Shown piece after piece: positions 1 to 7,829 of a stretch of 64,000 nucleotides of DNA (positions are counted from its first letter, which is position 1; each line of letters begins with the position of its first letter). Position numbers and translations under genes: made by a program. Under the pieces are notes generated by a model, which was not told the origin of the DNA, ran no database searches, and was given only the letters and a program-made list of their open reading frames with translations. The stretch comes from Flavobacteriaceae bacterium (lineage in GTDB: Bacteria > Bacteroidota > Bacteroidia > Flavobacteriales > Flavobacteriaceae), in assembly GCA_018608625.1 (NCBI GenBank), contig JABAZC010000071.1, forward strand, positions 79,615 through 143,614, read 5' to 3'.

Positions 1-747
1 TTCACTTTAGATTTTAACGCCCTTCACCGCTGTGGGGAAATGAGAACGCCGATAGCCAACGCAAAAGGCGTTAAAATAATGATTGATCACCATCAACAGC
101 CCGACTCTTATGCAGATTATGTATACTCAGATGTAACCATGAGCTCAACATGTCAAATGGTGTATCATTTTATTGAAAAAATGGAAGATCTAAACCAAAT
201 TGATACTTCAATTGGAGAGGCATTATACACAGGAATAATGACCGACACTGCTTCATTTCGCTTTCCACTCACAACCAGTACAACTCACAAAGTCATTGCC
301 CATTTAATAGATATAGGTGTTGAAAAATCTAAAATACATAACGCTGTTTACGATACAAATAGCTTTGGACGCTTGCAATTATTAGGTTGTGCCATGAGTA
401 ATTTACGATTCTTAGAAAACCACAATACAGCCTATATTACTTTAACAAACAAAGAGCTTGATTCTCATGGATTTAAAAAAGGAGACACTGAAGGTTTAGT
501 GAATTATGGCTTGTCCTTAAAAAGAGCTAAACTTGCTGCCATATTTATTGAACATAAGCAAGAAGGTATTATTAAGATTTCCTTTCGATCCAAAGGGAGT
601 TTTGACGTAAATAAATTTGCGCGCAACCATTTTAACGGCGGAGGTCACAACAATGCTTCTGGCGGAAGAAGCGACCTCAACCTAAAAGACACGATTACAA
701 AATTTACTGACTTACTAACAGAATACGAATTAGAACTTAACTCATGA
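1..747 (+). CDS. nrnA: DHH-family phosphoesterase, NrnA-type (5' end outside window)
   Basis: The reading frame is open from base 1, so only the C-terminal 248 residues are present. Visible marks are LDFNALHR at the very start, the DHH motif (MIDHHQQPD) about 25 residues in, and the C-terminal DHHA1 glycine motif GGGHNNASGG near the end. This combination is that of bifunctional oligoribonuclease / 3'-phosphoadenosine-5'-phosphate phosphatases, which degrade 2-5 nt RNAs and clear pAp in the cytoplasm. The stop overlaps the next gene's start (ATGA), so the gene is probably cotranscribed with gldI. The family is secure; the exact substrate preference is inferred. Confidence 0.9.
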   Translation, partial: FTLDFNALHRCGEMRTPIANAKGVKIMIDHHQQPDSYADYVYSDVTMSSTCQMVYHFIEKMEDLNQIDTSIGEALYTGIMTDTASFRFPLTTSTTHKVIAHLIDIGVEKSKIHNAVYDTNSFGRLQLLGCAMSNLRFLENHNTAYITLTNKELDSHGFKKGDTEGLVNYGLSLKRAKLAAIFIEHKQEGIIKISFRSKGSFDVNKFARNHFNGGGHNNASGGRSDLNLKDTITKFTDLLTEYELELNS

Positions 748-1277
748 AACAGGCCCTGTTATATTTAATAACACTATTTCTTATCTCTAGTTGTAAGCCT
801 TCAGAATCCCGACTTCCAATTTCAAACAACTCAGGAACATTTATCGATGCCTCTATAGAACGCAACAAACAGCTCAATAAAATTGAATATAACAAAATTA
901 AAACACTGTTACAATCCTCTAACAAAACTGTTTTAAATTCTAATTTTGGTTTCTGGTATTACTATAACAATAAACTAGAAACTCCCGCTAAAACCCCTAA
1001 ATTTGGAGACTTAGTTTATTTCAACTACAACGTAAAAAACCTGAACAATGAGCTCATTTACTCCAAAGAAGATCTAGCCACACAAAACTACTACATCGAC
1101 CAACAAGATTTGTTCTCAGGACTTAGAGAAGGTCTTAAGCTGATGAAAGAAGGAGAAATTATTACGTTTATATTCCCGTCTCAAAAAGCGTACGGCTACT
1201 ATGGAGATAACGACCAAATTGGACGAAATGTGCCGCTGATTTGTGAAGTATCTCTTCTAAAGCATCAAATAAACTAA
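744..1277 (+). CDS. gldI: gliding-motility-associated FKBP-type prolyl isomerase lipoprotein GldI
   Basis: This 177-residue protein begins with a lipoprotein signal peptide whose lipobox LISSC places the acylated Cys near residue 17. The rest is an FKBP-like domain: FGDLVYFNYNV, then GLREGLKLMKEGE and FPSQKAYGYYGD, which are FKBP core strands. GldI of Flavobacterium johnsoniae has this size and architecture and is needed for gliding; it is thought to help fold envelope proteins, including parts of the gliding/T9SS machinery. The start overlaps the nrnA stop by 4 bases. A second prolyl isomerase lipoprotein follows 21 bases downstream, consistent with an operon. A generic FKBP lipoprotein is the alternative call. 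Confidence 0.85.
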   Translation: MKQALLYLITLFLISSCKPSESRLPISNNSGTFIDASIERNKQLNKIEYNKIKTLLQSSNKTVLNSNFGFWYYYNNKLETPAKTPKFGDLVYFNYNVKNLNNELIYSKEDLATQNYYIDQQDLFSGLREGLKLMKEGEIITFIFPSQKAYGYYGDNDQIGRNVPLICEVSLLKHQIN

Positions 1278-1298
1278 CCCCCATAATTAAAAAATAAA

Positions 1299-2474
1299 AT
1301 GAAATTCACCAAAAGAATCATCAAAACGGTCGCTTTAATGCTACTAATAAGCGCAACTGCTTGTAAACAAAAATACCCTGATCTAGGCGAGGGCTTATTT
1401 GCAGAATTCGTTACCTCTAAAGATACCATGGTAGTAAAATTATTTTATAATAAAGCTCCTTTAACTGTTTCCAGTTTTGTTGGTCTTTCTGAAGGCACAC
1501 ACCCAATGTTGGTAGATTCTTTGAAAGGAAAACCTTATTATAATGGCACTGTATTTCATCGGGTCATTAATAACTTCATGATTCAAGGAGGCGACCCATC
1601 AGCTACCGGATCTGGAAGTCCTGGATTTAAATTTGGAGATGAATTTGACAATAGCCTCACTCATGACAAGGCGGGTATACTTTCTATGGCCAATTCAGGC
1701 CCTGCCACCAATGGAAGTCAATTTTTTATTACAGACGCCCCCACCCCTCACTTGGATAATAAACATAGTGTTTTTGGTGAAGTAGTTAAGGGCCTTGATA
1801 TTGTGGATGCGATATCAAATGTAGATGTGTCTCCTGGGTCAAACAAACCCCTAGAAGATATTATTATCTTAGAGCTTAATATTATACGACAAGGAATGGC
1901 TGCAAAGCAATTTGATGCTGCCAAAACATGGGCAACTGAATTGCCGTTACTTGAAGAAAAGCGTTTGAAAAAAATAGAAGCTGCTAAACTGAAAGCTGAA
2001 GAAGAGAAAAAAATCGCTGAAGAGAAAGCAGCTATTATTTCCAAAGAAATGATTGTTATTTTAGAAACTTTCAAAAGCAAAGCTACCAGCCTAAGTTCTG
2101 GTTTATTAATTCACGTTATTTCTAAAGGAGAAGGTCCAAAACCTAGAAATGGTGTCACAGTAAAACTTAATTATGAAGGCTATTTTACGGATGGAAAACT
2201 ATTTGGAACCAATGTTAAGTCTGTAGACGAAAAGTATGGAAGCTATGATCAACGTAAAGACACCCAAGGCGCTTATAACCCTATTTCAATGCCACTTGAT
2301 CCAGAGGCACAAATGATTCCTGGGTTTAAGGAAGGTGTATTTAATATGTCTTTAGGAGATAAAACATTCTTATACCTACCGTCCTACATTGCCTATGGCG
2401 AAAAAGGGCGTGGTCCCATAAAACCTAATACTGACTTGATTTTTATTGTTGAAATGGTCGAAGTAATCAATTAG
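1299..2474 (+). CDS. lipoprotein with fused cyclophilin and FKBP prolyl isomerase domains
   Basis: The 391-residue protein has an N-terminal lipobox (ISATAC, Cys about residue 22). A cyclophilin domain spans roughly residues 30-195, with FHRVINNFMIQGGDP and GPATNGSQFFIT as active-site signatures. A Lys/Glu/Ala-rich, probably coiled linker covers about 205-260, and an FKBP domain about 265-391 (PGFKEGVFNMSLGDK, YIAYGEKGRG). Both domains catalyse cis-trans isomerisation of X-Pro bonds; the lipid anchor implies a periplasmic or outer-membrane-facing chaperone role. It sits directly after gldI and ends in a terminator. A paralogous fusion without signal peptide lies at 34423-35355 on the minus strand. 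Confidence 0.9.
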   Translation: MKFTKRIIKTVALMLLISATACKQKYPDLGEGLFAEFVTSKDTMVVKLFYNKAPLTVSSFVGLSEGTHPMLVDSLKGKPYYNGTVFHRVINNFMIQGGDPSATGSGSPGFKFGDEFDNSLTHDKAGILSMANSGPATNGSQFFITDAPTPHLDNKHSVFGEVVKGLDIVDAISNVDVSPGSNKPLEDIIILELNIIRQGMAAKQFDAAKTWATELPLLEEKRLKKIEAAKLKAEEEKKIAEEKAAIISKEMIVILETFKSKATSLSSGLLIHVISKGEGPKPRNGVTVKLNYEGYFTDGKLFGTNVKSVDEKYGSYDQRKDTQGAYNPISMPLDPEAQMIPGFKEGVFNMSLGDKTFLYLPSYIAYGEKGRGPIKPNTDLIFIVEMVEVIN

Positions 2475-2495
2475 TAAGATGAACTTATCATATCT

Positions 2496-2521
2496 AAAAG
2501 GCAGCTCTAGGGCTGTTTTTT
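2496..2521 (+). terminator. probable intrinsic terminator after the nrnA-gldI-PPIase genes
   Basis: A stem CAGC/GCTG, extended by two G-T wobble pairs and an A4/T4 pairing, encloses the loop TCTAGG and is followed by a T run. It lies 22 bases after the upstream stop and just before the end of the convergent pepD gene, so it may act in both directions. The stem is weak in G+C. Confidence 0.6.
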
Positions 2522-2539
2522 AAGTGAAAATATTTAATG

Positions 2540-4000
2540 TTAGGCTTTTGGAATGTTTTTTAAAATCTCTAACAAAAAGCCCCAGAATTTCTGAACAGAA
2601 GATATTTGCGCACGTTCATCTGGCGAATGAGCTCCTTTGATATTAGGGCCAAAACTAATCATCTCCATTTCTGGGTAATTAGTACCTAAAATACCACATT
2701 CCAAACCTGCATGACAAGCAGCAACATGCGGCTTCTCATTATACATCGTTTCATATAAACCTCTTAAGACTTTTAAGATTGAAGAATCCATATCTGGTGC
2801 CCAGCCTGGGTAATCCCCTGAAAGTGTAACCTCGCAACCTGTGAGTTCAAAAGTAGATCTTAGGGTCATTGCTAAGTCAATTTTCGTAGACTCTACAGAC
2901 GACCGTGTTAAGCAACCTATTTTTATATGCCCGTCTTTTACAATGACACGCGCTATATTGTTTGAGGTCTCCACCAAACCTTGAATATCAGGACTCATTC
3001 TATAAACTCCATTCCATGCAGCATAAAGTGCACGTGTAAGCCCTTCTTGAACGCCTAAGTCCATAATCAGTTCAGGCGTTTCAATTTTATTTAAACTAAT
3101 TTCTAAGTCTGGCTCTAAGGTTTTAAGTTCTAATTGTATAGACTCAATGAACGCTCCAACATCATTTAAGAAAACAGTTTCATGAACACTATCAACAGCC
3201 ACAACGGCACGACTTTCTCTTGGAATGGCATTCCTAAGGCTTCCCCCATCAATCTCAGTTATTCGCAATCCGTAGTTTTCAAAACCATCAAAAAGAATCC
3301 GGTTCATAATTTTATTTGCATTTCCAAACCCTTTATGAATATCCATGCCTGAATGCCCCCCCTGAAGTCCATTAACTTCAATTTCATATCCAATTTTGGT
3401 TTCCGGAGTAGATTCTTCATTATAATCTCTTTGGGCAGTAACATCTATACCTCCAGCACAACCAACGCCTATCTCATCGTCTTCTTCAGTGTCTAGATTT
3501 AATAAAATAGTCCCGCTTAAAAGTCCACCTTTAAGCCCCATAGCTCCTGTCATTCCTGTCTCTTCATCTATTGTAAATAGAGCCTCTATAGCGGGATGAG
3601 AAATATCATTACTTTCTAACACTGCCATAATCGTGGCAACGCCCAAACCATTATCAGCCCCTAGTGTTGTTCCTTTGGCTTTGACCCAGTCGCCTTCTAC
3701 ATGCATTTCAATGCCTTCAGTCAGGAAATCAAAAATAGTTTCGTTGTTTTTTTGATGTACCATGTCCAAATGTGATTGCATGACAATCGGCTTACGATCT
3801 TCCATACCAACAGTCGCTGGTTTCTTAATAATCACATTGCCGACTGAATCTTCAATCACCTCCAAACTTAAGGATGCTCCAAAATCTTTCATAAAAGCGA
3901 TCACACGTTCTTCTTTTTTAGAAGGACGTGGAACTGCATTTAAATCGGCAAACTTATTCCAAACCGCTCTGGGTTCTAACTGGCGTATTTCTGTACTCAT
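2540..4000 (-). CDS. pepD: aminoacyl-histidine dipeptidase (Xaa-His dipeptidase, M20 family)
   Basis: The 486-residue cytosolic metallopeptidase hydrolyses Xaa-His dipeptides such as carnosine. M20 motifs are all present: QSHLDMVHQ (first metal ligand), GADNGLG (bridging Asp), DEETGMTGA (catalytic and ligand Glu), GGHSGMDI in the dimerisation-lid region, and HAGLECG late in the chain. I chose the ATG at 4000 rather than a TTG three codons upstream because a TAnnTTTG box lies 24 bases upstream and there is nothing specific to favour TTG. The gene is a single unit, convergent with the PPIase lipoprotein and divergent from the DUF3810 gene. Confidence 0.92.
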   Translation of the reverse strand: MSTEIRQLEPRAVWNKFADLNAVPRPSKKEERVIAFMKDFGASLSLEVIEDSVGNVIIKKPATVGMEDRKPIVMQSHLDMVHQKNNETIFDFLTEGIEMHVEGDWVKAKGTTLGADNGLGVATIMAVLESNDISHPAIEALFTIDEETGMTGAMGLKGGLLSGTILLNLDTEEDDEIGVGCAGGIDVTAQRDYNEESTPETKIGYEIEVNGLQGGHSGMDIHKGFGNANKIMNRILFDGFENYGLRITEIDGGSLRNAIPRESRAVVAVDSVHETVFLNDVGAFIESIQLELKTLEPDLEISLNKIETPELIMDLGVQEGLTRALYAAWNGVYRMSPDIQGLVETSNNIARVIVKDGHIKIGCLTRSSVESTKIDLAMTLRSTFELTGCEVTLSGDYPGWAPDMDSSILKVLRGLYETMYNEKPHVAACHAGLECGILGTNYPEMEMISFGPNIKGAHSPDERAQISSVQKFWGFLLEILKNIPKA

Positions 4001-4023
4001 AATAGACAAGGTTTTTTGTGATA

Positions 4024-4031
4024 CAAAGGTA
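4024..4031 (-). promoter_or_regulatory. promoter -7 box of pepD
   Basis: On the minus strand this reads TACCTTTG, a perfect match to the Bacteroidota -7 consensus TAnnTTTG, 23 bases before the pepD ATG. No clear TTG is found at the -33 position. Confidence 0.6.
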
Positions 4032-4063
4032 CGTATTACTTCCCATTCATAAATTAAAATTAT

Positions 4064-4071
4064 TACATTTG
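4064..4071 (+). promoter_or_regulatory. promoter -7 box of the DUF3810 gene
   Basis: TACATTTG matches TAnnTTTG exactly. Only three bases separate it from the GTG proposed as start, so the transcript would have essentially no leader. With the pepD box about 30 bases away on the other strand, it forms a compact divergent promoter region. Confidence 0.6.
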
Positions 4072-4074
4072 AGC

Positions 4075-5136
4075 GTGATTAAAAAATTGAAATACCTAAT
4101 TATATTAAGTCTTTTACCCCAATACCTAGGGATATTATTTTTAAAAAACAACCCCGGTTTAGTGGAGCAGTATTACAGCACAGGCCTCTACCCTGTTATT
4201 TCTAAGCTACTAAACACTTCTTTTAAATGGAGCCCTGTATCATTTGGAGACTTGTTGTACATCGCAGCAATAATTTACATGAGTAAGTGGGTTGTCACAA
4301 ACTGGAAGCGCCTTAGAACTCAGCCTAGAGTCTGGGGGCTGGATGTTTTAACATTAGTATCAATTGTCTATTTTTTATTTCACTTATGCTGGGGGCTTAA
4401 CTACTACCGCGAGTCTTTGCATGTAACCTTAAGCCTTAAACCAACTTACACGACAGAAGAACTAAAAATAATCACAAGTAAGCTGGTACTAAAAACAAAT
4501 AGCCTGCACTTAAGTATTACTAATGATTCCCTTCAAAAAATCGACACCCCTTATTCATTTAATAAAATGGCTGCCCTTAGTCAACAGGGCTATAAACAGC
4601 TTGAAACTGTGTACCCTATTTTTGGACATCCTGGTCAAAATACTAAAAAATCACTATTTAGCACCCCCCTAACCTATATGGGTTTTGGCGGCTATCTCAA
4701 TCCATTTACGCTAGAAGCGCAAGTTAACAGTGTCATACCAAAATCAAGCATGCTAACCACGATCGCACATGAACAAGCCCACCAATTGGGCTATGCCGCA
4801 GAAAATGAAGCAAATTTTATTGGATTTCTAGCCTGTATTCACAATAAAGACCTTTTCTATCAATATGCAGGTTATGCGTTTGCATTGCGCTATTGTTTAC
4901 AAGAGATGAGTAGAAGAGACATCGATTTTTATAAAAACACAGTCAAATCAATACACCCAGGAATCTTAAAAAACTTCCAAGAAACTTCAGAGTTTTGGAA
5001 GGCTTACAATAACCCACTTGAACCACTCATTAAAAATTTTTACAATAATTTCTTAAAAGCTAATAATCAAGAAAAAGGAATAGAAAGTTATAGTTACGTC
5101 GTAGCATTATTGGTGGATTATTTACATAATAAATAA
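4075..5136 (+). CDS. DUF3810 membrane protein with HExxH metalloprotease motif
   Basis: The protein is about 353 residues. N-terminal hydrophobic segments (YLIILSLLPQYLGILFL; LLYIAAIIYMSKWVV; VLTLVSIVYFLFHLCWGL) precede a soluble part containing HEQAHQLGYAAENEAN (HEQAH at residues 232-236). HExxH followed by a downstream Glu is the zinc-site pattern of gluzincin-type metalloproteases, so a membrane-anchored protease is a reasonable inference, although the family is formally of unknown function. An upstream GTG at 4018 is also in frame, but it lies before the -7 box, so I prefer the GTG at 4075. The protein is common in Flavobacteriia; no partner is evident from the neighbours. Confidence 0.78.
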   Translation: MIKKLKYLIILSLLPQYLGILFLKNNPGLVEQYYSTGLYPVISKLLNTSFKWSPVSFGDLLYIAAIIYMSKWVVTNWKRLRTQPRVWGLDVLTLVSIVYFLFHLCWGLNYYRESLHVTLSLKPTYTTEELKIITSKLVLKTNSLHLSITNDSLQKIDTPYSFNKMAALSQQGYKQLETVYPIFGHPGQNTKKSLFSTPLTYMGFGGYLNPFTLEAQVNSVIPKSSMLTTIAHEQAHQLGYAAENEANFIGFLACIHNKDLFYQYAGYAFALRYCLQEMSRRDIDFYKNTVKSIHPGILKNFQETSEFWKAYNNPLEPLIKNFYNNFLKANNQEKGIESYSYVVALLVDYLHNK

Positions 5137-5186
5137 CCGCTATTAAATACGTACTTTAGACAAAGCACAAATAGCAAAGAATAATC

Positions 5187-6593
5187 ATGAAATTAATTAC
5201 CTTTCTTTTATTAATTAATTTTACAAATTTACAATCACATGAAGCTTTAGACAACGACGTTAAAGGGTCATCTATCTTTTCTTACTCAGAAATAGAACTA
5301 CATAAAATAACGGATCGAAAATCAGAAAAAGACCTACTAATTTCAATACTAATACATTCTAAATGGAGTAACTTTAATTCCATTATAAAATTGTCGACTA
5401 CTGACCTAAGGGCACTCTTAATTTCAGAGCTCAATATCCGCACAAATGAAAAAATTAACGTTTTAAGTAGCAAAACTAATATTGAATTAACCACTTTTTG
5501 TTTAGTTTACACCTTTTTAAAAACAGCAACCGTCCGTACTGAAAGTAAATTACAGGAAATGTTTCTTACTGATCTTCGAAACACCTTAATTATTGAAAAT
5601 GAGAAGCATTTAAATAAAACCATAAACACCCTGCAAACCCTAACCACAAAAAAGCTTGTGCAGTTAGGATACAGTTGGTACCTTCCTAAAACCTATAACT
5701 ACTTTATTAATTTTAATTTGAGTCAAAGATCAACAAAACCATTACGATCTAAATTTAAGTTAAAAGATGATTTAGGAAGACGTATGAATGTTATTAAAAT
5801 TGTAAAAACGAACGAGAATGGTCCTCATAAATATCCTTATTTAGGGCTATATCATATAAGAGTTTCAGAAGATGATTTTAACCTACAATTAGCAGGCTCA
5901 AATGACCTGTTTAACTGGAACTTCATCACTGAAATTGATTACAATGCTCACCAGGGTGATATCGTAAAATGGAACGACGGTTACCTTATCGCTTATGAAG
6001 AAGATAAAACCCAAGGGGTTAATAATATTGCATTAAAATATTACATGGATTATGATAGTTTAATATCTAATCACAGTACCTATGACAAACATCTAAATAC
6101 ATCAATACATAGATTCGGAGTTGAAGGAACTCCAGATATCAGAAATTTTTCGGGGGAATCTCCCACAAATGGAAACATACAAATTGGGTTTCATTATTAT
6201 GACGGCACTATCGATAAATTAGCCATGGGAGTTTTACAAAATGGGGAGACTTGGACTGCATGTAAAGATGCATTATCTGAAATTAATTTAAGAGCTATGA
6301 ATTTCAAAGGGAATATTGGAAGTCGAAAAGGGTTTCAATATCAAGATGAATTGCTAACCTTACAGGAAGCTAGGTTTGTGAAGGGCGATTGGAGTACCTG
6401 GAAAATCATGTTAGGCCTTAATGGGTATTATACTGAAGTTTTAATTTCTACCCCAAAAGGATCTAAATCCTTTGCTAATCCATCAATAACTGAAATCGAC
6501 ACTAATAAATACGCTATTTCACTATTCCTTCCTACAGAAGGAAATCATTTTAGAGAAAACAATGGTGGAGTCATTTTTTTAAATAATAAATAA
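5187..6593 (+). CDS. exported protein of unknown function with a possible C-terminal beta-propeller
   Basis: I do not recognise the family. The 468-residue protein starts with a hydrophobic segment of signal-peptide type (MKLITFLLLINFTNLQ, then SHEA). Residues about 30-175 are helical and rich in Lys, Thr and Leu, with no recognisable motif. From about 190 on, a different kind of sequence begins, with alternating short strands and patterns such as GSNDLFNWNFI, DIVKWNDGYLIAYEE and PSITEIDTNKYAISLF. The 'S-x-DL-x-x-W' pattern is typical of five-bladed propellers of the glycoside hydrolase 43/32 type, so a glycan-active or glycan-binding role is possible but unproven. There is no T9SS tail. It lies 16 bases upstream of an exported esterase, so cotranscription is likely. 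Confidence 0.6.
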   Translation: MKLITFLLLINFTNLQSHEALDNDVKGSSIFSYSEIELHKITDRKSEKDLLISILIHSKWSNFNSIIKLSTTDLRALLISELNIRTNEKINVLSSKTNIELTTFCLVYTFLKTATVRTESKLQEMFLTDLRNTLIIENEKHLNKTINTLQTLTTKKLVQLGYSWYLPKTYNYFINFNLSQRSTKPLRSKFKLKDDLGRRMNVIKIVKTNENGPHKYPYLGLYHIRVSEDDFNLQLAGSNDLFNWNFITEIDYNAHQGDIVKWNDGYLIAYEEDKTQGVNNIALKYYMDYDSLISNHSTYDKHLNTSIHRFGVEGTPDIRNFSGESPTNGNIQIGFHYYDGTIDKLAMGVLQNGETWTACKDALSEINLRAMNFKGNIGSRKGFQYQDELLTLQEARFVKGDWSTWKIMLGLNGYYTEVLISTPKGSKSFANPSITEIDTNKYAISLFLPTEGNHFRENNGGVIFLNNK

Positions 6594-6609
6594 ACACAAA
6601 TTACATCAA

Positions 6610-7584
6610 ATGAACAAACAAAAACTTTTATTCACTCTTTGCTTAATATTGACAATACACCATGCCTCAGCGCAAGTATGCAACGAGGAGCCAAGGTTCA
6701 CCAATACCGACTATTTTTCAAATATTCAGATTGATTCCCTTAAAAATATAACCTATGGCGAGGCTACAAATTACAAGGGGAATTCACAAGATTTAAAAAT
6801 GGATGTCTATTTTCCAAACACTGAATTAGACACGCTAAAAAAGCGACCTTTTATACTTTTGATTCACGGAGGTGGATTTACAGGTGGTACTAGAGAAAGA
6901 ATGACTTATCACTCTGTAGAGCTATCTAAAAGAGGATTTGTAGTGGCCACAATAAGTTATCGTCTGGGCTACGATGTAGAGATTTTTGGCAGCATCCAAA
7001 AAGCAGTATATAGAGCTCAACAAGATGCCAATACAGCACTTCGATATATAGCTAGTCAAAAAGAAATACTAAAAATTGATACTGAATGGTTTTTTATTGG
7101 AGGATCAAGTGCTGGGGCGGTTACCTCACTGTCTACGAGCTATGCAAGTCAAGCAGAATGGAATCAAATAGCACCTGAATTTGAGTCTGATTTAGGCCTA
7201 TTAGAATCTTCAAATAATAGTTTAAATGAAATTTTTACAATCAAAGGTATCTACAACTTCATGGGAGCTATTCCACCGGTTGTCTTTAATTCAGGAAACT
7301 TAATCCCAACCATCTCATTTCATGGAGATTTAGATACGACCGTCCCTATCGGAAAAAATATAATGACAGGCTTTGGATCAAGACCTATTCATGAATTACT
7401 TTCGAAGGCTGGTGTTTGCAACGACCTAACAGTGGTCCCGGACGGAGGGCATGGCATATACAGATCCAAAAGAGACGTTGACTTTAGAATTAACCGGGTT
7501 GCTTGTTTCTTCAAAAGCTTGATTTGTAACAGATGTGTAGACTTTATGGCAGAAGAAAGCATTCCGGCCATATGTACTAATTAA
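6610..7584 (+). CDS. exported alpha/beta-hydrolase (carboxylesterase-like)
   Basis: The 324-residue protein has a clear signal peptide (MNKQKLLFTLCLILTIHHASAQ, cleaved near residue 21). The fold is marked by the oxyanion motif HGGGF (86-90), the nucleophile elbow GGSSAG with Ser167, HGDLDTTVP with the acid Asp242, and GGHG with His281. The HGGG plus G-x-S-x-G arrangement belongs to the hormone-sensitive-lipase/feruloyl-esterase-like group acting on small or carbohydrate-linked esters; the actual substrate is unknown. A Cys-rich C-terminus (several Cys after residue 295) suggests disulfides. No T9SS domain is present, so it is probably periplasmic or surface-released by another route. It lies between the propeller protein and the PETase-like gene. 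Confidence 0.85.
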   Translation: MNKQKLLFTLCLILTIHHASAQVCNEEPRFTNTDYFSNIQIDSLKNITYGEATNYKGNSQDLKMDVYFPNTELDTLKKRPFILLIHGGGFTGGTRERMTYHSVELSKRGFVVATISYRLGYDVEIFGSIQKAVYRAQQDANTALRYIASQKEILKIDTEWFFIGGSSAGAVTSLSTSYASQAEWNQIAPEFESDLGLLESSNNSLNEIFTIKGIYNFMGAIPPVVFNSGNLIPTISFHGDLDTTVPIGKNIMTGFGSRPIHELLSKAGVCNDLTVVPDGGHGIYRSKRDVDFRINRVACFFKSLICNRCVDFMAEESIPAICTN

Positions 7585-7642
7585 ACTAGCCTATGGCTTA
7601 AAATTAATTATTTTTTACATCACATACAATTAAGAACCATTC

Positions 7643-7789
7643 ATGAAAGAATCAAATTTAAATACCTAGTTGCCGTTAATAATTATTACATTACTAATTG
7701 TATGTGCTACTGGAATATATTCACGTCTATCATTAGTGCTAATAGACGCTAAAATCATGAATTGGGTCAGCATTTTTCTAATTAATTAA
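7643..7789 (+). pseudogene. possible remnant of a small membrane protein with in-frame TAG
   Basis: An ATG at 7643 opens a frame that meets TAG at 7667-7669 and then stays open to TAA at 7787. After the TAG the translation is strongly hydrophobic (LPLIIITLLIVCATGIYSR), like one membrane helix. A TTG immediately after the TAG could also start a 39-residue peptide, so it may instead be a tiny intact gene or chance. It fills most of the 245-base gap between the two hydrolase genes. Confidence 0.3.
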
Positions 7790-7829
7790 ATAAGAAATTC
7801 AAAATTCAAAAAAAATACTAGTTGCTTGT

